From contig JACDOE010000001.1 in NCBI GenBank assembly GCA_017656255.1, forward strand, positions 248,001-312,000: a DNA stretch of 64,000 nt, written 5' to 3'. How positions within the stretch are numbered: the stretch's first letter is position 1; each line of letters starts with the position of its first letter. Below the pieces are notes generated by a model, which worked only from the letters and a program-made list of their open reading frames with translations, did not search any database and was not told the DNA's origin. Below are positions 1-9,922 of this stretch, piece after piece. This DNA comes from Bacillaceae bacterium (GTDB taxonomy: Bacteria; Bacillota; Bacilli; JACDOE01). Made by a program: the position numbers and the translations under genes.

Positions 1-1057
<1,057 letters not shown>

Positions 1058-1173
1058 TAAGAGTTTGGAAAATTCTTCATTAATCTGGTGTAATGGTTTT
1101 GTGAATTTTGTAAAGTTAGCAGACTATTTACAATTTTAACATCCCCTATACAAAATTCGAAAAGTGACTTAAC

Positions 1174-1205
1174 ACTTGATTAACAATCAAGTATTACAGT
1201 AATAG
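1174..1205 (+). promoter_or_regulatory. candidate promoter of the glpP-ugp operon with an inverted repeat
   Basis: A possible -35 TTGATT (1176-1181) and -10 TAATAG (1200-1205) are 18 bases apart. The -35 lies inside the inverted repeat ACTTGATT-aac-AATCAAGT (1174-1192). This is the only plausible start ahead of the leader terminator at 1241. Both boxes are imperfect. Confidence 0.4.
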
Positions 1206-1240
1206 ACAAGTGGATAGCTTTTCGGTTGAGAAGATGAGAG

Positions 1241-1293
1241 ACCATTGATAGTTGAGCGGTTCCCCCCTGGCGTTCAATCTGTCAATGGTTTTT
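1241..1293 (+). terminator. leader terminator upstream of glpP (candidate GlpP antitermination target)
   Basis: A long hairpin is followed by a T-run. ACCATTGA (1241-1248) pairs with TCAATGGT (1282-1289), and the stem continues inward to GCG/CGC around a 12-base loop with one bulge. TTTTTT lies at 1288-1293. It stands between the candidate promoter and glpP, so transcription of the operon should need read-through. In Bacillus, GlpP bound to glycerol-3-phosphate suppresses leader terminators of glp genes, which suggests autogenous control here. Confidence 0.75.
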
Positions 1294-1321
1294 TCATTCA
1301 ACCAGGATGCGGGGTGAGGAT

Positions 1322-1903
1322 GTGACCGGGAAAACCTTTGTCCAGACACTGGAAAATGACAGAATGATCGCAGCTGTTAAAGAACCGAAATACCTTGAAA
1401 AAGCCCTGTCTTCCGATATCGGTATTATCTTTCTTCTGACGGGGAATATCGGGGTGATCAAAAAGTATGTGGATCTCTTTCAAAAACATGGCCGACGGGT
1501 GTTTGTGCACCTTGAAAAAATCGGCGGATTAAGTACCGACCGGGAAGGTGTTGAATTTTTGGCGCGTTTTATCCAGCCTGATGGCATTATTACGACCAGA
1601 AAAAGCATGGTCAAACTGGCGGCATCATTTAACCTTCTCACTGTTCAACGTATTTTTCTGGTCGATACGGATGCGGTAAGTCGAGGCCTCGAATCAGTCA
1701 GGCAAAATGAACCCGATGCTGTTGAGGTGATGCCGGGATTAATTCCGGAAATGATTGAGGAAATCCGACAATTGACGGATATTCCCCTGATTACGGGTGG
1801 TTTGTTAAAGAAACGGGAACATATGGTCAATGCATTAAAACATGGAGCAATGGCGGTTTCAACGGGAAGCCCGCACTTATGGAAACAAAAATTGTCTGAT
1901 TGA
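1322..1903 (+). CDS. glpP: glycerol-3-phosphate-responsive antiterminator GlpP
   Basis: RNA-binding antiterminator of the GlpP family, about 193 residues and near the family's usual length. Recognisable features are the LEKIGGL stretch, PDGIITTRKSMVKLA, the VEVMPGLIPEMI segment and the C-terminal ITGGL(x)nALKHGAMAVSTG phosphate-binding-like motif of a TIM-barrel fold. I prefer the GTG at 1322 because GGGGTGAGGA lies immediately upstream; an in-frame ATG at 1307 has no good ribosome site. The gene leads an operon for uptake of glycerol-phosphate compounds and follows a terminator hairpin, so it probably controls itself and the transporter. In B. subtilis glpP controls glpFK, glpD and glpTQ. 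Confidence 0.88.
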   Translation: MTGKTFVQTLENDRMIAAVKEPKYLEKALSSDIGIIFLLTGNIGVIKKYVDLFQKHGRRVFVHLEKIGGLSTDREGVEFLARFIQPDGIITTRKSMVKLAASFNLLTVQRIFLVDTDAVSRGLESVRQNEPDAVEVMPGLIPEMIEEIRQLTDIPLITGGLLKKREHMVNALKHGAMAVSTGSPHLWKQKLSD

Positions 1904-1921
1904 AAAAAGGGAGGGAGTCGT

Positions 1922-3001
1922 ATGGCTGCGATTGAGTTGAAGGATGTGAGTAAACGATTCGGAAACCAAACGGTAATTCGGAATCTAAATCTGTGGGTTG
2001 AAGATGGGTCTTTCACTGTACTCGTTGGTCCTTCCGGTTGTGGAAAATCAACCACGCTGAGAATGATAGCAGGACTGGAACAGGTGAGTGACGGGGAAAT
2101 TAGAATGAATGGTGACCCGATCAACCATCTTCCACCGGGTAAAAGAGATGTTGCGATGGTCTTTCAAAACTATGCCCTTTATCCGACGATGACCGTAAGA
2201 GAAAACATTGAATTCGGACTAAAAAATAAAAAGGTACCTAAAAAAGAAAGACAGCAGTTGATCGAAGAAATTACAGCCGTTGTCGGTCTTGAAGCGTATC
2301 TGGATCGAAAACCTTCAACATTGTCGGGGGGACAGCGACAGCGTGTTGCCCTGGCCCGGGCCATGGTCAAAAAACCGAAAGTTTTCTTGATGGACGAACC
2401 GTTATCCAATCTGGATGCCAAATTGAGGGCCCAGATGAGGACGGAGCTTATTGAGTTGCACAAGAAACTGGGAACCACATTTATTTATGTGACGCATGAC
2501 CAGGTAGAAGCCATGTCCATGGGAGACAAAATTGTCATTATGAATGAGGGTGAGATTCAGCAGGCAACGGAGCCGATGGAAATTTACCAGCAACCAGCCA
2601 ATCTTTTTACAGCTCTTTTTATTGGGACGCCTCCGATGAATATCATTGAAAAGGACAAAATCCCTCAATTACATAGCCATAATAAAGATATTGTTTACGT
2701 GGGGTTTCGGCCTGAAAAAGTTGTTTTATCCAATGAACCGCTGGAGGGTGGACTTACCTTGCCTGCCGAGATTGTAAACCGTGAAATACTCGGACATGAA
2801 ACAATCTATCAAATGGAGATGTCGGGGATTCCGTTTAAAGTGAAACATTATGATCATCCCCTCGAAGAAGGTATGCGTTTATTTGCTTATATTGCTTATA
2901 AAAATCTGTACTTTTTTGATCGAGAAGGAAGGCGGATGGAAGTTGAGGAAAATAAGGCGGACTTACAGACTGTAGCCGGAGGTGTCCGTGTATGTCCTTA
3001 A
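1922..3001 (+). CDS. ABC transporter ATP-binding protein, UgpC/MsmX type
   Basis: Cytoplasmic ATPase of a carbohydrate-type ABC importer (CUT1), 359 residues. Walker A is GPSGCGKST (36-44), followed by a Q-loop in FQNYALYP, the LSGGQRQR signature, Walker B FLMDEP and the H-loop VTHD. The C-terminal 120 residues form the regulatory OB-type extension typical of MalK/UgpC. AAGGGAGGG precedes the ATG by about 9 bases. Its last 10 bases overlap the first permease gene, implying translational coupling. Context (GlpP, phosphodiesterase) points to glycerol-3-phosphate or glycerophosphodiesters as substrate; sequence alone gives only the CUT1 class. Confidence 0.9.
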   Translation: MAAIELKDVSKRFGNQTVIRNLNLWVEDGSFTVLVGPSGCGKSTTLRMIAGLEQVSDGEIRMNGDPINHLPPGKRDVAMVFQNYALYPTMTVRENIEFGLKNKKVPKKERQQLIEEITAVVGLEAYLDRKPSTLSGGQRQRVALARAMVKKPKVFLMDEPLSNLDAKLRAQMRTELIELHKKLGTTFIYVTHDQVEAMSMGDKIVIMNEGEIQQATEPMEIYQQPANLFTALFIGTPPMNIIEKDKIPQLHSHNKDIVYVGFRPEKVVLSNEPLEGGLTLPAEIVNREILGHETIYQMEMSGIPFKVKHYDHPLEEGMRLFAYIAYKNLYFFDREGRRMEVEENKADLQTVAGGVRVCP

Positions 3002-3861
3002 ACACCCTTCGGCCTTATCTCATGGTTGCGCCGTCCCTGATCATCTTTCTGTTGTTTTTCATCTATCCTATTTTTTATATGATTTACCTCAGCTTCACAT
3101 CGTGGAACCTGATCAGCCCGGATAAAACATTTGTCGGGGTTGCCAATTACGTAGAACTATTTCAGTCTCAAGATTTTCGCCAGGTATTTTTTAATACTGT
3201 GATTTACACTGTGTTAACGGTCTTCCTTTCCCTTACTGTCGCTCTGCTTCTGGCATTATGGCTGAATAAGTCCAGTGCGATATACGGAATTGTTCAGGGG
3301 GCGATTTTCAGTCCCTATATCATTTCCCTGGTATCCGTTTCCCTATTGTGGATGTGGATGATGGACCCCCAGTACGGGTTATTGAATTGGGTGCTCAACC
3401 TGTTTCATCTTCCACCGTCGCCATGGCTTACACATACCGACACGGCACTTCTATCCCTTGTGGTTGTTGGGGTTTGGAAAATCGTGGGTTACAATGCGCT
3501 GGTTTTTATTGCGGGATTGCAGAGTATTCCAAAAGACCTCTACGAAGCAGCTGCTCTTGATGAAGCGAGCCAGTGGGCTACCTTTGCCAGGATCACGCTT
3601 CCCATGCTGTCGCCCACACTGTTTTTTCTGCTTGTGGTTAATACGATTGCTTCTTTTCAAGTGTTTGACACCGTGCAGATCATGACCCAGGGCGGGCCGG
3701 TTAATTCAACAAACATGCTGGTCTATTACATCTATGAATACGGGTTTGATTTTTTCAAGATCGGATATGCCTCGGCCGCCGGGGTTGTATTGCTTGTGAT
3801 AGTAGGGGTCATGACGGTGTTTCATTTTAGGTTCATGGCGAAAAGGGTTCATTACAGATAG
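2992..3861 (+). CDS. ABC transporter permease, UgpA-like
   Basis: Integral membrane subunit of the same importer, 289 residues with about six hydrophobic segments. The EAA loop is EAAALDEASQWATFARITLPML, the contact site for the ATPase. The N-terminus (RPYLMVAPSLIIFLLFFIYPIFYMIYLSF) is typical of the first, MalF/UgpA-type permease of CUT1 systems. The start overlaps the ATPase gene by 10 bases, with GGAGGTG upstream inside that gene. Substrate is inferred from the operon. Confidence 0.88.
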   Translation: MSLNTLRPYLMVAPSLIIFLLFFIYPIFYMIYLSFTSWNLISPDKTFVGVANYVELFQSQDFRQVFFNTVIYTVLTVFLSLTVALLLALWLNKSSAIYGIVQGAIFSPYIISLVSVSLLWMWMMDPQYGLLNWVLNLFHLPPSPWLTHTDTALLSLVVVGVWKIVGYNALVFIAGLQSIPKDLYEAAALDEASQWATFARITLPMLSPTLFFLLVVNTIASFQVFDTVQIMTQGGPVNSTNMLVYYIYEYGFDFFKIGYASAAGVVLLVIVGVMTVFHFRFMAKRVHYR

Positions 3862-3872
3862 GAGGTGCGGAA

Positions 3873-4700
3873 ATGATCACAGTTGAGAAAATGTTGAAAA
3901 TCGTGGAATGGACAGGACTGGCCGTGATCACCCTGATCTTTGTTTTTCCTTTTATCTGGATGATGATCACAGCGTTAAAATCTTTGCCGGAAACGGTCGT
4001 CTTTCCACCAGAATGGATTCCGGAGACGTGGATGTGGAGCAATTTTAAGGTAGCATGGTCGTCGGGACCGTTTCTACGGTACTTTTTTAACAGCCTGTTC
4101 GTAGCCGTTGCGATACTGGTACTGCAAATTCTGACGATGGTACCGGCTGCCTATGCCTTTTCCCGGTATCAGTTTCCGGGACGTGGATTCCTGTTTGGCC
4201 TGACGATGGCAGCTCTGATGATTCCTCCTCAGATCACCTTTTTGCCTGTCTTTCTGCAAATGAGTGAGTGGGGATTCATCAATTCTTATATCCCATTAAT
4301 TCTGCCTTATGCAGCAAGTGCTTTCGGTATTTTTCTACTGAGGCAGTCGTTCATGCAGGTACCGGAAGAGTTGATTGAGGCAGCCCGACTTGATGAAGCC
4401 AGTGAATGGCGCATAATGTGGAGAATCATGGTGCCCATGGCCAGGCCAGTTTTGGTCACATTCGGCCTTTTCAGTTTCATTTACCACTGGAATGATTATT
4501 TCTGGCCGCTTGTCATGACCAACAGTGATGCATTTCGAACCCTGCCCATTGGCATTGCCATGTTAAAAGATGCGGAAGGGGGGATTGCCTGGAACATCGT
4601 TATGGCCGGAAACATGATTCTTGTGATTCCGATCCTGATCGTCTTCTTTGTGGCTCAGCGCCAGATTATCCGAGCGTTTGTATACTCGGGTGTCAAATAA
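3873..4700 (+). CDS. ABC transporter permease, UgpE-like
   Basis: Second permease of the importer, 275 residues and six predicted membrane segments. The EAA motif is EAARLDEASEWRIMWRIMVPMARP. The N-terminal FVFPFIWMMITALKSLPE and the C-terminal QRQIIRAFVYSGVK are hallmarks of MalG/UgpE-type proteins. It starts 11 bases after the first permease, with GGAGGTG before the ATG. It should pair with the upstream permease as a heterodimer. Confidence 0.88.
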   Translation: MITVEKMLKIVEWTGLAVITLIFVFPFIWMMITALKSLPETVVFPPEWIPETWMWSNFKVAWSSGPFLRYFFNSLFVAVAILVLQILTMVPAAYAFSRYQFPGRGFLFGLTMAALMIPPQITFLPVFLQMSEWGFINSYIPLILPYAASAFGIFLLRQSFMQVPEELIEAARLDEASEWRIMWRIMVPMARPVLVTFGLFSFIYHWNDYFWPLVMTNSDAFRTLPIGIAMLKDAEGGIAWNIVMAGNMILVIPILIVFFVAQRQIIRAFVYSGVK

Positions 4701-4717
4701 AATGAGGAGGGTTTGTT

Positions 4718-6037
4718 ATGAAAAAATGGGGAATGGTTTTATTAAGTGTATGGATAGTCGCAGCTCTTGCCGCCTGTGGAAATCAGGAAACTTCAGGGGG
4801 GAATGCTACGGCTTCTGCAGATGCGGGTCAAAACGGCAGCCAATCTTCATCAGAACCCGTTCAAATCGATTTCTGGTACTCTCTTGGTGGTAAAAACGGC
4901 GAAGTGATTGAACAGATGGTGAAGAAGTTTAACGCGTCCCAGGATGAGGTGGTAGTAAAACCTACATATCAGGGAGACTACTATGAGAACCACGCCAAAG
5001 TCATGGCTTCTCTTGCGGCCGGTACACAACCGGATGTCACTATGATTGAAATCGCATCGATTGGGGCTTTTGCTGATGCCGGTGCGCTACAGGACTTGCA
5101 ACCCTATGTGGAGGGTAAGAACGGGGTAGATATGAATGATTATATTCAGGGATTAATGGGGAATTCTTACTGGAAAGATACCCTGTATGCGATTCCGTTT
5201 AACCGGAGTACACCTCTTTTATACGTGAACAGGGACATGCTGGAAGAGGCAGGCCTGAATCCGGAAGGACCTAAAACATGGGAAGAATTGAGGGAATATG
5301 CCAGAGCCCTGACCATTGAAGGGGAACGCTGGGGTTTTTCAACGCCAATCGATATCTGGTTCTATGAAGCCCTGGTCTTTGAGAATGGTGGAAAAATCCT
5401 GACCGATGACGGCAAAAAACCGGCGTTTCATTCTTCGGAAGGGATCGAACCGGTTGAGTTCTGGAAGAGTATGATTGAGGAAGGCATTATGAAAATGCCC
5501 CCAGGAGAGAAATATAATGCCTGGGATGTCGCGGCACAGGATTTTACCAATCAGCGGGTCGGCATGATTTTCACTTCCACTGGTAGCCTGAACGGGCTTA
5601 TGGAACAAGCACAGGGATTTGAAGTGGGAACGGCATTTCTGCCTGCCAGGAAAAGTTTTGGAGTGCCTACCGGTGGTACGAACCTGGTTATGATGGCCAA
5701 ATCTTCTGAGGAAGAAAAAGAGGCAGCGTGGCAATTCATTAAATGGATGACCGACACAGAACAAACCATACATTGGAGCAAGAATACCGGGTACATGCCG
5801 GTTCGTGTATCAGCTGTTGAGAGTGATGAAATGAAACAACTGTATCAGGAAAAACCGCAGTTTAAAGTGGCGGTTGACCAGCTTGAATATGCGAAACCCC
5901 GTCCGATGGTTCCCGGTTATAAAGAACTGCAGGAAGTGATCATGGCAGAAATTCAGAGGGCTATTATCGATGAGAATATGACGGCTGAGGAAGCAATGCA
6001 GGCGGCAGCGGAAAAAGCTGAAAAACTTCTTAAATAG
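4718..6037 (+). CDS. extracellular solute-binding lipoprotein, UgpB-like
   Basis: Substrate-binding protein of the importer, 439 residues. A lipoprotein signal peptide ends in the lipobox LAAC (Cys about residue 20), followed by a Ser/Ala/Gly-rich linker and a family 1 solute-binding domain (VQIDFWYSLGGKNGEVIEQMVKKFN). Such proteins are anchored outside the membrane and deliver substrate to the permeases. UgpB-type proteins bind glycerol-3-phosphate or glycerophosphodiesters, and the neighbouring phosphodiesterase fits that. TGAGGAGG precedes the ATG. Ligand identity is inference. Confidence 0.87.
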   Translation: MKKWGMVLLSVWIVAALAACGNQETSGGNATASADAGQNGSQSSSEPVQIDFWYSLGGKNGEVIEQMVKKFNASQDEVVVKPTYQGDYYENHAKVMASLAAGTQPDVTMIEIASIGAFADAGALQDLQPYVEGKNGVDMNDYIQGLMGNSYWKDTLYAIPFNRSTPLLYVNRDMLEEAGLNPEGPKTWEELREYARALTIEGERWGFSTPIDIWFYEALVFENGGKILTDDGKKPAFHSSEGIEPVEFWKSMIEEGIMKMPPGEKYNAWDVAAQDFTNQRVGMIFTSTGSLNGLMEQAQGFEVGTAFLPARKSFGVPTGGTNLVMMAKSSEEEKEAAWQFIKWMTDTEQTIHWSKNTGYMPVRVSAVESDEMKQLYQEKPQFKVAVDQLEYAKPRPMVPGYKELQEVIMAEIQRAIIDENMTAEEAMQAAAEKAEKLLK

Positions 6038-6052
6038 ACGGTGTAAGGTGAA

Positions 6053-6080
6053 GGAGAGGGATAATACCCCTCTCCCTTTT
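6053..6080 (+). terminator. intra-operon hairpin between the binding protein and phosphodiesterase genes
   Basis: GGAGAGGG (6053-6060) pairs with CCCTCTCC (6068-6075), and a short TTTT (6077-6080) follows. The T-run is weak, so this may be a partial terminator or a processing/stability hairpin. It would lower expression of the phosphodiesterase or protect the transporter mRNA. Confidence 0.5.
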
Positions 6081-6098
6081 CAAAAGGAGTTGAATTCG

Positions 6099-6818
6099 AT
6101 GAATGTCTGTATGGCTCATCGCGGATGGTCCGGACGTGCACCTGAAAATACGATGGCGGCTATAAAAATGGCACTGGAGGAACCGCATGTTAGAGGGATT
6201 GAAATTGATGTCCATTTAAGCCAGGACGGTGTTCCGGTTGTGATTCATGACTTTACCCTGGATCGAACGACAAATGGGAAGGGATACGTAGGGGACCATC
6301 CCTTCGAGGAATTGTCCTGTCTGGATGCCGGGGGCTGGTTTTCGCCTGAATTTACGGGAGAAAAAATTCTCTCACTGCAAGAGGTTCTTGAAGTTGTCCG
6401 TGGAAAAACCAGATTAAATATTGAATTGAAACAGGCGGGCCAGCTTTACCCGGGGCTGGAGGAAAAAGTAGTGGAAATGATTGATCGGTACAATATGCAG
6501 TCAGATGTCTATGTAACGTCTTTTGACCATGAATCGGTAAAAAAAGTGAAGCTGTTAAATCCGGACCTGACGACCGGACTGATTATCATGGGCAAACCGG
6601 TGCTGGTACACGAACAACTGGAGGAAACAGGTGCGACTGTGCTCTCAATGGCCTATTCTTACCTGACAAAAACATTTTTACAGGAAATGTATGAAAACGG
6701 GATGGTTGTTATAGCCTGGACAGTAGATGATCAAGAGCATATTCGAAGCACCCTCAATTTACATCCCGACATTCAACTGTGCACCAATTTCCCTGAACGC
6801 GTGATCCCCTATTTATAG
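6099..6818 (+). CDS. glycerophosphodiester phosphodiesterase
   Basis: Hydrolyses glycerophosphodiesters to glycerol-3-phosphate and an alcohol. It has the classic GDPD motifs: AHRGWSGRAPENT at the N-terminus, EIDVHLSQDGVPVVIHDFTLDRTTNGKG with metal and catalytic residues, and NIELKQ. The length, 239 residues, matches cytoplasmic UgpQ-like enzymes. The start is the ATG at 6099, 6 bases after AAAGGAGTTG; a longer frame would begin inside the preceding hairpin. No signal peptide is seen, so it probably acts on imported glycerophosphodiesters. Confidence 0.92.
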   Translation: MNVCMAHRGWSGRAPENTMAAIKMALEEPHVRGIEIDVHLSQDGVPVVIHDFTLDRTTNGKGYVGDHPFEELSCLDAGGWFSPEFTGEKILSLQEVLEVVRGKTRLNIELKQAGQLYPGLEEKVVEMIDRYNMQSDVYVTSFDHESVKKVKLLNPDLTTGLIIMGKPVLVHEQLEETGATVLSMAYSYLTKTFLQEMYENGMVVIAWTVDDQEHIRSTLNLHPDIQLCTNFPERVIPYL

Positions 6819-6836
6819 ACAAAGGCTTTCTTATCA

Positions 6837-6870
6837 GATCCCTGTTATGAGTCGGGGATCTTATTTTTTT
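6837..6870 (+). terminator. terminator of the glpP-ugp operon
   Basis: GATCCC (6837-6842) and GGGATC (6855-6860) form a hairpin, followed by TTATTTTTTT. Confidence 0.85.
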
Positions 6871-6933
6871 AAAAAGGCAGTCGATTAATTATAATGGAAA
6901 TGTAAATGATCTGGTGGAAGGGGAAATGCTTTC

Positions 6934-7800
6934 ATGAAAATTGGATTTATCGGACTGGGCAACATGGGCAAACCGATGTCAATGAACCTGCAACAGGATG
7001 GATTTGAGTTGACGGTCTTTAACCGCACCCGTGAAAAAATGATCCCTCTTCAAGAAATGGGGGTTCGAACGGCGGAAAATCTTTCAGAGGCCGTAAAAGG
7101 ACAGGATGTTGTCATCACCATGCTTTCCGATGACCGTGCCGTCAAAGATGTGGTACTATCGGAGGACGGCATTGCCGGTCATGTTGCTCCCGGAACTGTT
7201 TTGATTGACATGAGTACCGTTTCACCTTCCACTTCGGAGGAAATAGCCAGCATCTGCCGTGAAAAAGGGATACACTTTCTGGATGCACCGGTTTCCGGAA
7301 GTGTCAACGCGGCAGAGTCCCGAAACCTTGTTTTTCTGGTTGGTGGAGAAAAACATACATATGAAAAATCTCAACCCATCTTTGAATCACTGGGAAAATG
7401 CCATTTTTATTTTGGTCCGGCAGGTAGTGGCGAAAAAGCGAAGCTGGTGGTCAATTTACTATTAGGGGTTACGATGCAGGGCATTTCTGAAGCGGTTCTG
7501 CTGGCAGACCGGGCCGGTCTGGAGAGGGAGACGGTTCTGGACATGATGAAAGAGACGGTTCTTTCATCCCCTCTGATGAATTTTAAAATCCCCCTCTACC
7601 TGAAAGACGAATACCCGGCTGCGTTTGCCCTCAAGCTCATGGCAAAAGACCTCGGTTTAATCGGTGAACTGGCCAATCAAACGGGGTCTAATTTGCCGGT
7701 AGCCTCTATCAGTCAAAAAACCTTTGAACAGGCAGTGGCTGAAGGGAAAGGGGACCTGGATATGGCGGGGATCATTCGTTACCTTGAGGATAAATCATAA
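6934..7800 (+). CDS. NAD(P)-dependent beta-hydroxyacid dehydrogenase (3-hydroxyisobutyrate dehydrogenase family)
   Basis: Oxidoreductase of 288 residues. The N-terminal Rossmann motif is GFIGLGNMGKPMSMNL. The substrate signature is DAPVSGS (about 120) and the catalytic lysine lies in GSGEKAKLVVNLLLG (about 170). The C-terminal half is the all-helical domain of the family. The family includes 3-hydroxyisobutyrate, tartronate-semialdehyde and glyoxylate reductases, and I cannot choose among them. GTGGAAGGGG precedes the ATG. It is a single gene between two terminators. Confidence 0.85.
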   Translation: MKIGFIGLGNMGKPMSMNLQQDGFELTVFNRTREKMIPLQEMGVRTAENLSEAVKGQDVVITMLSDDRAVKDVVLSEDGIAGHVAPGTVLIDMSTVSPSTSEEIASICREKGIHFLDAPVSGSVNAAESRNLVFLVGGEKHTYEKSQPIFESLGKCHFYFGPAGSGEKAKLVVNLLLGVTMQGISEAVLLADRAGLERETVLDMMKETVLSSPLMNFKIPLYLKDEYPAAFALKLMAKDLGLIGELANQTGSNLPVASISQKTFEQAVAEGKGDLDMAGIIRYLEDKS

Positions 7801-7821
7801 TCGTCTGATAAAAATGAAACA

Positions 7822-7844
7822 GGCCGGTACACAATTTACCGGCC
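7822..7844. terminator. hairpin between convergent genes
   Basis: GGCCGGTA (7822-7829) and TACCGGCC (7837-7844) pair around a 7-base loop. T-rich sequence lies on both sides, so it may end both the dehydrogenase gene and asnO. The T-runs are short. Confidence 0.6.
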
Positions 7845-7857
7845 ATTATCTATTAAT

Positions 7858-9702
7858 TTAAACAACTGAAACACGGTATTCTTTCAACCAGGTATTAACC
7901 TGGATCAAATAAGCAAAAAGTTGTGTTGTTCCCATCAGTTGCCCGAACCAGGGATTTTCGTCGGAACTGTATGATTTTAATGCTTTGTTTCGAACCTTAT
8001 CCCGGTTGATAAACGGAAGGATGGGGGAGGACGGATCGTCAAGAATGGCGATTATCCATCGGCGAATAGCCTGATCATAGGCCGGATGATGGGTTTTGGG
8101 GTAAGGGCTTTTGCGCCGTTCCAGGATATCTTGAGGAAGAATCCCTTTCAGCGCGCGGCGCAGCAACCCTTTTTCCCGGTCATCGCAAAATTTCTGGGCG
8201 ATGGGAACATTCCAGACATACTCCACGATACGGTGGTCACAGAAAGGAACACGAACTTCCAGACTGCAGGCCATGCTCATCCTGTCTTTGCGATCCAGCA
8301 GGATCGGCATCCAGCGGGTCAGGTTCAGATAAAAGATTTCTCGCATCCGTTTTTCATGATCCGATTCCCCTGGGAGTTCAGGGACTTCATCCAGGGCTTC
8401 CCGATATCGCTCCTGCAGGTACTTTTCGGGCTTAATTTCATGGATTAAGTCCTGGGAAAGGATGTTGGTCCTGATTTGCGGATTCATGGCCCAGGGAAAA
8501 GTATCGGCATGAACAGCTTCTTTTCGTCGTAACCAGGGATATCCCCCGAATACCTCATCAGCACATTCACCTGAAAGGGCGACCGTAGCCCTTTTTTTAA
8601 TTTCTCCGGAGAACAGATAGAGGGATGCATCAATGTCAGCCATACCGGGAAGATCGCGTGCCCGAACCGCAGGCGTCAAGGCTTCTACAAGCCGTGGCGT
8701 GTCGATAATCACATTGTGATGAGAGGTGCCCAGGTGCTTCGACATTCGTTCAATCCAGGGCGTGTCTGCTTGGGGTTGAAAGTCGCTCGGCCTGAAATGC
8801 CGGTCATTGTCTTTATAATCAACGGCGTAAGTCCGGATCGCGGAATGCCCTCTTTTTCTCATTTCTGCGGATGCAATGGCGGTAATGGCACTGGAGTCCA
8901 GCCCTCCCGAAAGAAAGGTGCAGACGTCGACATCGGCCACCAGCTGGCGAACAATCGCGTCCTGGACAAGCTCTCTCACGGTTGATACCGTCGTCGGGAA
9001 GTCATCGGGATGAGGACGGCTCTCAAGTGACCAGTAAGGTTTACTGCGCAGGAGATTCCCCTGAAAGGTCAGACAATGTCCCGGTTTTAATTCCTCAACG
9101 CCGCGAAATACACCATGACCGGGTGTGCGGGCAGGCCCGATGGCAAAAATTTCAGCAAGTCCGTCACGGTCTACTTCTGCTCGAATCTCGGGATGGGCAA
9201 GCAGGGCTTTTAATTCGGACCCAAAAATGAGGTCTCTCCCTCGCCGGTTATAAAATAAAGGTTTGACGCCGAGGCGGTCACGGGCCAGAAACAGACACTT
9301 TCGATTTTCATGCCAGACGGCAAAAGCATAGATGCCGTTCAACCGGTCCAGACAGCCCTCTCCCCATTGAAGATATGCGATGAGCAGGGTTTCCGTGTCG
9401 GAATGGGAATTAAAGGTATGCCCGTGTCCTTTCAACTCGTCCTGCAGTTCCTTCGTATTATACAGTTCACCGTTATATAACAAAACAAAGGTTTCCCCTC
9501 TGTAAGTTTTAACCATGGGTTGCCTGCCGCCTGAAGGATCGACCACAATCAGTCTGCGGTGTCCCAGGGCAGCGTGGGAACTTATCCATACGCCACGATC
9601 ATCGGGTCCCCGGGGAGTCAGTGTATCCGTCATGGATTCAATGACAGAGCGGTGGATGGAAAGATCTTTTTCCCCGCTGACCCATCCTGTAATGCCACAC
9701 AT
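7858..9702 (-). CDS. asnO: asparagine synthase (glutamine-hydrolysing), AsnB/AsnO class
   Basis: Makes asparagine from aspartate, ATP and glutamine. The N-terminal Ntn amidotransferase domain starts with the nucleophile Cys2 (MCGITGW), followed by RGPDDRG and LGHRRL. The C-terminal ATP-pyrophosphatase domain has the SGGLDSS PP-loop. The 614 residues equal my recollection of B. subtilis AsnO, the sporulation-linked paralogue, so I use that symbol, but asnB would also be acceptable. An AGGAGGT site precedes the ATG. It stands alone between convergent and divergent neighbours. Confidence 0.88.
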   Translation of the reverse strand: MCGITGWVSGEKDLSIHRSVIESMTDTLTPRGPDDRGVWISSHAALGHRRLIVVDPSGGRQPMVKTYRGETFVLLYNGELYNTKELQDELKGHGHTFNSHSDTETLLIAYLQWGEGCLDRLNGIYAFAVWHENRKCLFLARDRLGVKPLFYNRRGRDLIFGSELKALLAHPEIRAEVDRDGLAEIFAIGPARTPGHGVFRGVEELKPGHCLTFQGNLLRSKPYWSLESRPHPDDFPTTVSTVRELVQDAIVRQLVADVDVCTFLSGGLDSSAITAIASAEMRKRGHSAIRTYAVDYKDNDRHFRPSDFQPQADTPWIERMSKHLGTSHHNVIIDTPRLVEALTPAVRARDLPGMADIDASLYLFSGEIKKRATVALSGECADEVFGGYPWLRRKEAVHADTFPWAMNPQIRTNILSQDLIHEIKPEKYLQERYREALDEVPELPGESDHEKRMREIFYLNLTRWMPILLDRKDRMSMACSLEVRVPFCDHRIVEYVWNVPIAQKFCDDREKGLLRRALKGILPQDILERRKSPYPKTHHPAYDQAIRRWIIAILDDPSSPILPFINRDKVRNKALKSYSSDENPWFGQLMGTTQLFAYLIQVNTWLKEYRVSVV

Positions 9703-9838
9703 TTATCTTAAACCTCCTTATTTGATTGGTCTTGATCGTTTTTTATTCATAAATAGGCAAAAGCCTGCATTTATCTTATACACCTGAAACAAATGGGGTG
9801 CCTGTCCGATCAAAATCATTGACAATGACGGCGACTAT

Positions 9839-9866
9839 TTGACAAATCTCTAATTCCCGATAATCT
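9839..9866 (+). promoter_or_regulatory. predicted sigma-A promoter of the ArAE-family gene
   Basis: TTGACA (9839-9844) and TAATCT (9861-9866) are separated by 16 bases, about 55 bases before the start codon. Confidence 0.5.
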
Positions 9867-9922
9867 TGAATATAGAATAAAATGTGGGTACGAGTAAGGG
9901 TTTAAGACATGGAGTGACGTTT

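Noticed and set aside
5339-5773. Antisense frame of 144 codons inside the solute-binding protein gene
   Set aside because: It is a shadow of a well-supported lipoprotein gene, with no ribosome site or recognisable motif.
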